Positions 1 through 5,576 of a DNA stretch of 7,665 nucleotides are shown here, in pieces. How positions within the stretch are numbered: position 1 is the first letter of the stretch; every line of letters starts with the position of its first letter. Origin of the DNA: Bacteroidota bacterium (lineage in GTDB: Bacteria; Bacteroidota; Bacteroidia; B-17B0; Aurantibacillaceae); NCBI GenBank assembly GCA_025360565.1, contig JANYBY010000352.1:1-7665 (forward strand), in the 5' to 3' direction. The notes under the pieces are model-generated. The model worked only from the letters and a program-made list of their open reading frames with translations, did no database searches and was not told where the DNA came from. The translations under genes were made by a program, and so were the position numbers.

Positions 1-154
1 GGTGCGTTTTAATATTGAATTGTCAACCACACTCACTAACACTGAAATTGAAAAACTCGTAATGGAAAACGAGCAAACACAAAAATACCTTGAAGGAAAA
101 ACGCCTAAAAAAGTAATTGTTGTGCCCAAAAAGATCGTGAATATTGTGGTGTGA
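1..154 (+). CDS. leuS: Leucyl-tRNA synthetase, C-terminal end (partial)
   Basis: The frame starting at base 2 is open from the window edge and ends with TGA at 152-154, giving the last 50 residues of a protein. The tail reads KTPKKVIVVPKKIVNIVV. This is the characteristic end of bacterial leucyl-tRNA synthetase, the C-terminal domain that contacts the tRNA body in the enzyme that charges tRNA-Leu with leucine in the cytoplasm. The helix before it (roughly residues 14-31 of the visible part) fits the same domain. The catalytic and editing domains lie outside the window. It is followed 6 nt later by a long inverted repeat that probably ends its transcript. Identification rests on the C-terminal motif alone, but that motif is distinctive. 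Confidence 0.9.
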   Translation, partial: VRFNIELSTTLTNTEIEKLVMENEQTQKYLEGKTPKKVIVVPKKIVNIVV

Positions 155-160
155 CCCTAA

Positions 161-206
161 AGACCTTCAAGGTTTTCGGGAATGTTCGGAAAAACCTTGA
201 AGGTCT
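161..206 (+). terminator. Stem-loop after leuS, probable terminator
   Basis: The arms 161-176 (AGACCTTCAAGGTTTT) and 191-206 are perfect 16-bp reverse complements around a 14-nt loop. The structure begins 6 nt after the leuS stop, where a terminator is expected. The downstream flank (ATTGCGACTTTATTC) has no continuous T run. The U-rich part of the stem itself (GGTTTT/AAAACC) may help instead. It could equally be a dispersed intergenic palindrome or an RNA-stabilising hairpin. The inverted repeat is seen directly, and the terminator role is inferred from position. Confidence 0.65.
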
Positions 207-293
207 ATTGCGACTTTATTCTTCAAAATTCATCTAAAAAATATAAGCTTAATCTAAAATATTTTAAGGTTATCAAAAATAAAGGGCTATTTT

Positions 294-1529
294 GTGCAGG
301 TGTTTTCACGTTTACTAAATATAGGTGTTACTAACGATCTTGAGTTTTATCAAAAAAAGGAAGTCAGGATCCTTAATATACTCGCGTGTATTACTTTAAT
401 GGGTACCCTATTCGGAACTCTTAATATTGCTTTTATTCATGAGCCTTTTCCTATCTACTCAATTTTTTTTGAATGCATTGTTGGCCTGCTTATTTTATTT
501 TTTAATTATAAAAAATTATATGTTTTTCCTCCATTCTTATTTGTTATTTCGGTTAACCTAACCCTTTTGTACTTAAACATGCATTATGGCCTTTCCTGTG
601 GGTGTTATTTATATTATTTCCCATTAATATTTTGCATTGCATTATTACACAATCCCAATAGATCAACTCTCAGATCCAAATTCTTTTTTATAACTGTTAT
701 TGTAGGCTTTGTTCTTTCGGCCACGGTCAAGATCCCTTTCATAAAAAACAATACGCTTACCTATGATCAATGTTTGATCCTCTTCACCTTTAATTGCTAT
801 TTTTCAGTTATTATAACAACATTTTTAGTTTTTCTGATCGTCAATTTTATCAATAAACAATACAAAGAGTTAAACGCCCTCATTTCAAAAGGGCAAGATG
901 ATAAGATAATCATTAATAGTGCCTTGAATGAAAAGGACATTCTTTTAGCTGAAATTCAACATCGCGTAAAAAATAACCTTGCCGTTATTATTGGTTTATT
1001 TAATTTGCAAAAAGAAGGCGCTGATAATGAGAAAGTAAAGGAATCTTTGAACGAAGCAAAAAACAGGGTGTTAAGCATTGCAATGGTTCACGAAAGACTT
1101 TACAAGAAAAGCGATTTATCAAAGATCAATCTAAAGAATTATATTTCGGAACTTACAAAGGAAATAGTATTTAGTCATTCCTTAAGTGATAAAATATTGG
1201 TTTTAGAAGAGTTGGAAAATATAGAGGTTGACATTACAAAAGCGGTTCCTATAGGCTTGATCATTAATGAAGCCATTACCAATTCACTTAAACACGCTTT
1301 TTCCGATTCTCAAATTGAGCCAACTATTAAAGTAAGTTTAGCTACAAATTTTGACCTCGTGAATATAAAGATGCACGACAATGGTAGAGGATTTACAAAT
1401 ACAAAAAGAAGTGACAAATCACTAGGATTAACGCTTATTGAATCGCTTGCAGATCAAATTGACGGAAATATTCATTATAGCAACGGAAATGGCACAACTG
1501 TAAAATTATCCTTTCCTATTACAAGATAA
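294..1529 (+). CDS. Membrane sensor histidine kinase, HisKA_2 type, orphan
   Basis: This 411-residue protein has six hydrophobic segments at about 27-48, 53-70, 77-94, 104-118, 130-146 and 160-186. The linking loops 71-76 and 119-129 are basic, so they are probably cytoplasmic. A short linker leads to a HisKA_2 dimerisation domain with the motif EIQHRVKNNLAVI, whose His223 is the probable phosphoacceptor. The HATPase_c domain follows: N-box NEAITNSLKHAF (325-336), G1 box DNGRGF (362-367), G2 region SLGLTLIESLADQIDG (376-391) and the final GNGTTVKLSFP. All residues needed for autophosphorylation appear present. There is no recognised extracytoplasmic sensor domain, so the signal is probably read by the membrane part. 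No response regulator is encoded nearby. The start is GTG 294: the frame has a stop at 255-257, no ATG occurs before codon 36 (inside the first helix), and AAAGGG lies 7 nt upstream. GTG 300 is a possible alternative. The signal and target are unknown. Confidence 0.9.
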   Translation: MQVFSRLLNIGVTNDLEFYQKKEVRILNILACITLMGTLFGTLNIAFIHEPFPIYSIFFECIVGLLILFFNYKKLYVFPPFLFVISVNLTLLYLNMHYGLSCGCYLYYFPLIFCIALLHNPNRSTLRSKFFFITVIVGFVLSATVKIPFIKNNTLTYDQCLILFTFNCYFSVIITTFLVFLIVNFINKQYKELNALISKGQDDKIIINSALNEKDILLAEIQHRVKNNLAVIIGLFNLQKEGADNEKVKESLNEAKNRVLSIAMVHERLYKKSDLSKINLKNYISELTKEIVFSHSLSDKILVLEELENIEVDITKAVPIGLIINEAITNSLKHAFSDSQIEPTIKVSLATNFDLVNIKMHDNGRGFTNTKRSDKSLGLTLIESLADQIDGNIHYSNGNGTTVKLSFPITR

Positions 1530-1553
1530 AATTTAAAAATTAGCATGCCCTTG

Positions 1554-1629
1554 CGATCCCTACTTTTTATTCGGAGAAACTTTTTTTTTGACTAAATTCC
1601 CTACTGAAAAAGTCGGGATCGGAATGACG
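1554..1629. repeat. Degenerate palindromic intergenic element
   Basis: Three related arms lie here. CGATCCCTACTTTTT (1554-1568) is the reverse complement of 1607-1621 except for one base. A middle arm TCCCTACT (1598-1605) also pairs with AGTCGGGA (1611-1618) across a GAAAA loop, again with one mismatch. The flanks ATT (1596-1598) and GGAAT (1621-1625) suggest that the middle hairpin was once longer and lost a GATCG-like block from its left arm. The two pairings share the right arm, so they exclude each other. It sits between convergent genes and looks like a decayed REP-like repeat. Copies elsewhere in the genome cannot be seen from here. Confidence 0.5.
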
Positions 1630-1641
1630 AATTTGTAATAA

Positions 1642-1674
1642 AAAATGCGGTTCCCCCTAAAAGAACCGCATTTT
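1642..1674 (-). terminator. Bidirectional terminator between ftsZ and the kinase gene
   Basis: The arms AAAATGCGGTTC (1642-1653) and GAACCGCATTTT (1663-1674) form a perfect 12-bp stem with a 9-nt loop. It lies 22 nt past the ftsZ stop. On the - strand it ends in a run of five T (1645-1641), a textbook intrinsic terminator closing the dcw transcript. Read on the + strand it ends in TTTT, so it can also stop transcription of the kinase gene, whose stop is at 1529. Confidence 0.88.
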
Positions 1675-1695
1675 ACTTTACAAACTATCAACAGC

Positions 1696-3252
1696 TTAAT
1701 CTACATTATCGTGCAAGAACGAATTGTTCGGACGGATCTCAATCTTTTTATCGTCGCCTTCGCTTAATGTATAACGCGATACATTTGATTCGGTACTTGG
1801 TGTTTTATTTTCTAAAGAAATATTTTTACGTTCAAAGGCGGTCTGCTTCTCAAGCGAAGCAAGGCCTTCAGGGCTCTTCATTTTTAGCGTGATCTCTTTC
1901 AGTTTGCGAATACGCTCCTGAGCCAATTTAATTTGTTCTTCACGGCTAACGGCATCGCTTTTTATTTCATCTTCAATATCATTTGTTTCTTTCGATGAAG
2001 TTACATTAGAAGTTTCTTCTTTCAATTCTGTAAAAGTGAATTCAGTAATATTAGTTTCCGTTTCTTCAACCAAACTTGTTTCAGTTTCTTCAATATTAGT
2101 TATTGTAAAAGTCGGTTCCTTTTTAGGCTCTTCTGTTTTTTCTTCTTTAATAAAAACAAAAGGTTCCGATTTTTTTATCTCGTCAACAATACTAATTTGT
2201 TTAACTTCCTCCACCGGTTTCACTTCTATTTTTTCTTCCAGACTAACCACTTTGCGCTCTTTAAATATCGGTGATTCAAAACCTGTATTTTGTTTTGAGT
2301 TGAAGCCTGTTGCAATAATTGTAACGCTTACATTATTTCCTAAAGACGCATCGGTGCCGTAACCTGTAATTAATTCGGCTGTTCCGCCGGCTGCTTCCTG
2401 AATATAATCTGTAATTTCTCCAAACTCATCCATATCAATATCATCACTTCCGCTCATGATGTTCAATAATACGTGACGGGCTCCGCTAATATCGTTATCA
2501 TTTAGTAAAGGAGAATTTAAAGCCTGTTCAACCGCTCTGATAGCACGTCTTTCACCGCTTGCAACCGCAGAACCCATAATGGCTACGCCACTCTCTTTCA
2601 TTACTGTTTTTACATCGTTAAAGTCAACATTAATATGCATGTGCAGACTGATAATTTCAGCAATACTTTTTGCAGCCCCTGTTAAAACATCATCTGCATG
2701 TTCAAACGCTTCGCTCATTTTTAAATTACCATATATTTCACGCAATTTATCGTTCCCTATAACTAAAAGCGTATCCACATACTTTTTCATTTCTTCCAAA
2801 CCTAATTCGGCTTGCTGACGACGTTTTTTTCCTTCAAAGGTAAAAGGAATCGTCACGATGCCAACCGTTAGTATGCCAAGTTCTTTCGCAATACTTGCTA
2901 TTACGGGAGCAGCGCCTGTTCCGGTGCCACCGCCGAGCCCCGCGGTAATAAATACCATTTGCGTATTATCTCCAAGGTAACTTTTCACTTCTTCAAGCGA
3001 TTCCAAAGCGGCATTACGTCCCACTTCAGGAATAGAACCGGCTCCTAGCCCTTTTGTTAATTCGTTGCCGAGCTGGATCTTATTGGGTACTGGACTTTTT
3101 TCCAAAGCCTGTTTATCGGTATTACAAACTATAAAATCTACCCCTTTTATGCCTAAGCGGTACATATGATTTACGGCATTGCTCCCGCCGCCGCCAACAC
3201 CGATCACTTTTATGATCGAGTTTTCTTCCTGTGGTAATTCGAATTGCATCAT
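1696..3252 (-). CDS. ftsZ: Cell division protein FtsZ
   Basis: FtsZ is the tubulin-like GTPase that polymerises at midcell into the Z ring and organises septal wall synthesis. The globular part (about 13-318) shows the N-terminal GVGGGGSNAVNHM, the tubulin signature LGGGTGTGAAP (106-116) and the T7 loop NVDFNDV (208-214). Asn208, Asp210 and Asp213 there would complete the GTPase site of the neighbouring subunit. An acidic, low-complexity linker follows (about 320-435), rich in Glu, Thr and Val. Then come a charged helix (about 436-475) and the C-terminal tail IEIRPNNSFLHDNVD, the form found in Bacteroidota, which probably binds FtsA. At 518 residues it is much longer than the roughly 380 of E. 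coli because of the linker. It is the last gene of the dcw block, 142 nt after ftsA, and is followed by a strong terminator. Two consecutive ATG codons (3252 and 3249) could start it. Confidence 0.98.
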   Translation of the reverse strand: MMQFELPQEENSIIKVIGVGGGGSNAVNHMYRLGIKGVDFIVCNTDKQALEKSPVPNKIQLGNELTKGLGAGSIPEVGRNAALESLEEVKSYLGDNTQMVFITAGLGGGTGTGAAPVIASIAKELGILTVGIVTIPFTFEGKKRRQQAELGLEEMKKYVDTLLVIGNDKLREIYGNLKMSEAFEHADDVLTGAAKSIAEIISLHMHINVDFNDVKTVMKESGVAIMGSAVASGERRAIRAVEQALNSPLLNDNDISGARHVLLNIMSGSDDIDMDEFGEITDYIQEAAGGTAELITGYGTDASLGNNVSVTIIATGFNSKQNTGFESPIFKERKVVSLEEKIEVKPVEEVKQISIVDEIKKSEPFVFIKEEKTEEPKKEPTFTITNIEETETSLVEETETNITEFTFTELKEETSNVTSSKETNDIEDEIKSDAVSREEQIKLAQERIRKLKEITLKMKSPEGLASLEKQTAFERKNISLENKTPSTESNVSRYTLSEGDDKKIEIRPNNSFLHDNVD

Positions 3253-3257
3253 GGTAT

Positions 3258-3359
3258 TTATTTTTTAGTTAAGGGTTTTATTATTTTATATTTCTTGTTT
3301 TTGGTTTCTTGTTTACAGTCAAGTGAGCTTTTTTCTACTTCAATGTTTTGTTTTTGCAT
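3258..3359 (-). CDS. Possible 33-residue small ORF in the ftsA-ftsZ spacer
   Basis: Within the ftsA-ftsZ spacer, ATG at 3359-3357 opens a frame that runs to TAA at 3260-3258, 5 nt before the ftsZ start. It would encode 33 residues, starting MQKQNIEVEKSSLDCKQ and ending KYKIIKPLTKK. The product is Lys- and Gln-rich and hydrophilic, with no signal peptide or known motif. The region is very A-rich on this strand, which favours Lys/Asn codons and chance open frames, so it may well not be a gene. If translated, it could couple ribosomes into ftsZ as a leader peptide. No such gene is known to me at this locus. Confidence 0.15.
   Translation of the reverse strand: MQKQNIEVEKSSLDCKQETKNKKYKIIKPLTKK
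3291..3314. repeat. 10-bp direct repeat upstream of ftsZ
   Basis: TTTCTTGTTT occurs at 3291-3300 and again at 3305-3314, a 14-bp period. Read on the coding strand it is AAACAAGAAA-CCAA-AAACAAGAAA, ending about 40 nt before the ftsZ ATG. It could be a paired protein-binding site or simply low-complexity duplication. No TTTG box of the Bacteroidota promoter type is present on the transcribed strand in the 3253-3394 spacer, so a local ftsZ promoter is not evident. Confidence 0.4.
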
Positions 3360-3394
3360 CTCGTCTTGATTCTCTTTTGTCTCACCTCGTGCTT

Positions 3395-4759
3395 CTATTC
3401 GATATCATCAGAGATCCAATCTTGCGCACTTTTAAAAATATTTTCGAAAAAACTTCCTATTTTCTTTTTAGAGTGGCCGGCAACTTTTTTCTTATCTTTT
3501 ATAACTTCAACTTCCTCAATTTTTATTTCGTTTGCAGTTTCAGTTTTGGCTGTATTAATTCCACGCTTAGCGTCACGCTCGTATTTATCAATTCCTTTCA
3601 TTACCAAACCAACACCGGTGGCGTATAGAGGATTTTTTAATTCATCGTCGTTACCCGCCAAATGCTCGTTAGGCGTGCCAATGCGACAATCCATGCCTGT
3701 TGTAAGCATTACCAGTTGTGGCAAATGTTTTAATAATGATCCGCCGCCTGTTACCACAATTCCGGCCGATAATTTGCGCTCATATCCGCAGCTTTTAATT
3801 TCGAATAAAACAAATTCTAAAATTTCTTCCATGCGTGCCTGAATGATCTGTGCGAGAAATTTTACCGAGATCTCTTTGTGAGGACGGCCGCGTAAACCAG
3901 GAATGGAAATAACTTCGTTCTCTTGATTTTCTTGCGCTAAGGCTGAACCAAAACGCATTTTTAATTGTTCTGCTTGTGTTTTTATGATGCCGCATCCCTC
4001 TTTAATATCATCTGTAATTATATTTCCGCCAAAAGGAATAACAGCGGTGTGACGGATAATGCCATCGTAAAAAATAGCGACGTCGGTTGTACCACCGCCG
4101 ATATCGATCAAAACAACACCCGCTTCTTTTTCTTCATCGCTCAATACCGCGTCAGCACTGGCAAGTGGCTCAAGGTGTAAGCCAACGGTTTCAAGTCCGC
4201 CGCGGTTAACACATTTAAAAATATTTTTTACGGCACTAACTTGTCCTGTTATAATATGGAAATTTCCCTCCAAACGAATTCCGGCGTGGCCGATAGGATC
4301 TTTAATTCCTATTTCGCTGTCGATAATATATTCTTGCGGAATCACGTGAATGATCTCCTCGCCGGGGCTCATCACCAAGCGGTGCATGTTATCAATTAAA
4401 TTATCAACGTCTTTTTGCGAAACTTCGTCTTCTAAACTCTCACGGATCAACATGCCGCGGTGCTGCATACTTTTAATATGTTGCCCTGCAATACCAACAA
4501 TTACTTCACCAATATCAACACCCGCTTTATCGGCGGCAATGGCAACAGCGGTTCTGATAGAAGCCACTGTTTGTTCAATGTTTACAACCACTCCACGGCT
4601 AACGCCCAAAGATTCGGTTTTACCGATCCCTAAAATTTCAACTTTACCAAATTCATTTTTACGGCCAACCATGGCACAAATTTTTGTAGTTCCAATGTCT
4701 AAACCAACCACCAGTTCAGATGCAGTATTTTGGTTGTTTTGATTTGTTTGTTTTTCCAT
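3395..4759 (-). CDS. ftsA: Cell division protein FtsA
   Basis: FtsA is an actin-like ATPase that tethers FtsZ filaments to the inner face of the membrane and recruits later divisome proteins. Visible signatures, numbered from ATG 4759, are the phosphate-1 loop GLDIGTTKICAMVG (19-32), the 1C subdomain region (about 86-170), the phosphate-2 loop LIDIGGGTTDVAIF (217-230) and the adenosine motif GIVVTGGGSLLKHLP (333-347). After the core (to about 395), a charged linker leads to an amphipathic C-terminal helix, KKKIGSFFENIFKSAQDWI (431-449), the membrane-targeting sequence. At 454 residues it is somewhat longer than E. coli FtsA (420), mainly through this linker. The ATG at 4759 is preferred: it lies 2 nt after the ftsQ stop, matching the murC-ftsQ junction. 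A TTG at 4777 would add six residues and overlap ftsQ by 16 nt. Confidence 0.97.
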   Translation of the reverse strand: MEKQTNQNNQNTASELVVGLDIGTTKICAMVGRKNEFGKVEILGIGKTESLGVSRGVVVNIEQTVASIRTAVAIAADKAGVDIGEVIVGIAGQHIKSMQHRGMLIRESLEDEVSQKDVDNLIDNMHRLVMSPGEEIIHVIPQEYIIDSEIGIKDPIGHAGIRLEGNFHIITGQVSAVKNIFKCVNRGGLETVGLHLEPLASADAVLSDEEKEAGVVLIDIGGGTTDVAIFYDGIIRHTAVIPFGGNIITDDIKEGCGIIKTQAEQLKMRFGSALAQENQENEVISIPGLRGRPHKEISVKFLAQIIQARMEEILEFVLFEIKSCGYERKLSAGIVVTGGGSLLKHLPQLVMLTTGMDCRIGTPNEHLAGNDDELKNPLYATGVGLVMKGIDKYERDAKRGINTAKTETANEIKIEEVEVIKDKKKVAGHSKKKIGSFFENIFKSAQDWISDDIE

Positions 4760-4761
4760 GA

Positions 4762-5574
4762 TTATTTTTTGGTGCAAACCACCAGGTTTTTATATTTTAA
4801 ATTAAGTGTTGAATATTTTGTCCAGCTGTCAGTTTTATTTAATCCTTGGGTATAAAATAATTTAAGCTTATTAAATTTTTCAACTAAAAATTCTGAGCTT
4901 CCAAAAATTATTTTTTGCTCGCCTACCGCCGGAAACAGCTCCAGGTCATGTTCTTCGTTAACATACACCTGATGGATCAATGTGCTCAATGTAGAATCGG
5001 CATTGATATAATTCACTACATCCAACAGATCATCCAGCATGCTTACCTGACTAAATAATTTATTTGATCTGATCTGATCAACGCTGTATTGATACCTTTT
5101 TGAATAAGGTTCGTTCACAAAACCATTCACCACAATTACGCGGGCCGAATAATTTTCGTTCAGCGGCATTAATTTACTTTGTGAATCGATATAATAACTT
5201 TCTCCGTCACTATTAATGATCCTGCAAACAGGGGTGCGCTGAACAATATCAATTTTTACTTCCCCGTCAATATCACCCGAAACCTCTGCATTTTGGATGG
5301 CTGGATGAGAATTTAAAACTTTTTCCAATTCGGGAATACTGATGTTTTTATATTGGCTTGAAACAACAGACTTGTTGCATGATGCAAGAAATTGCTTAAT
5401 GTCTTTTTCATTCAAAAATAAATTCTCTTCATTGTTGTGAATAGAAATATTAAGGCTTTTAACTCTCGTGTTTTTTTCACTTTTTGAAACAAAGGCCAAA
5501 GAGCCTGTAATACCTGCAATGGCAACGATCCAAAGCAGCATAACAAGTACTTTTTTATAATTTATTTTTTTCAA
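4762..5574 (-). CDS. ftsQ: Cell division protein FtsQ/DivIB
   Basis: This 270-residue bitopic membrane protein has a short basic N-terminus (KKINYKK), one transmembrane helix at about 9-29 and a large periplasmic part. The segment at about 38-112, including LFLNEKDIKQFL and ending in EVKIDIVQRTPVCRI, fits the POTRA domain. The rest (about 113-260) fits the FtsQ beta domain, ending in the strand TLNLKYKNLVVCTKK. FtsQ links early cytoplasmic divisome proteins to the FtsL/FtsB and septal synthase modules. Sequence conservation in this family is low, so the call rests on architecture and on its place between murC and ftsA. The start is TTG 5574, 2 nt after the murC stop. The next in-frame ATG (5541) would remove the basic residues and cut into the helix, and a stop upstream (5595-5593) leaves no other standard start. 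It ends 2 nt before the ftsA ATG, which suggests coupled translation. Confidence 0.93.
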   Translation of the reverse strand: MKKINYKKVLVMLLWIVAIAGITGSLAFVSKSEKNTRVKSLNISIHNNEENLFLNEKDIKQFLASCNKSVVSSQYKNISIPELEKVLNSHPAIQNAEVSGDIDGEVKIDIVQRTPVCRIINSDGESYYIDSQSKLMPLNENYSARVIVVNGFVNEPYSKRYQYSVDQIRSNKLFSQVSMLDDLLDVVNYINADSTLSTLIHQVYVNEEHDLELFPAVGEQKIIFGSSEFLVEKFNKLKLFYTQGLNKTDSWTKYSTLNLKYKNLVVCTKK

Positions 5575-5576
5575 TT

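Noticed and set aside
155..293. A housekeeping promoter for the kinase gene
   Set aside because: No TTTG/TAnnTTTG pair is present. The nearest -35/-10-like words (TTGCGA at 208, TATAAG at 242) are 28 nt apart, too far to be credible.
2036..2818. Two + strand open frames (2036-2362 and 2579-2818) opposite ftsZ
   Set aside because: Both are antisense to the conserved FtsZ core or to its repetitive linker. Their Ser/Val- and Ser/Ile-rich composition follows from the complement of Glu/Thr and Lys codons.
3348..3842. 164-codon open frame on the + strand, antisense to ftsA, with a second overlapping frame at 3323-3628
   Set aside because: It lies opposite well-conserved ftsA codons and the spacer. 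Its product is Ser/Phe/Leu-rich, as expected from reading this strand backwards, and it has no recognisable domain.
4350..4742. 130-codon open frame on the + strand, antisense to the start of ftsA
   Set aside because: It is a shadow of ftsA codon usage, with no motif, no start context and no independent support.
4760..4777. TTG at 4777 as the start of ftsA
   Set aside because: It would overlap ftsQ by 16 nt and add six unconserved residues. The ATG at 4759 has the better codon and the same 2-nt junction spacing as murC-ftsQ.
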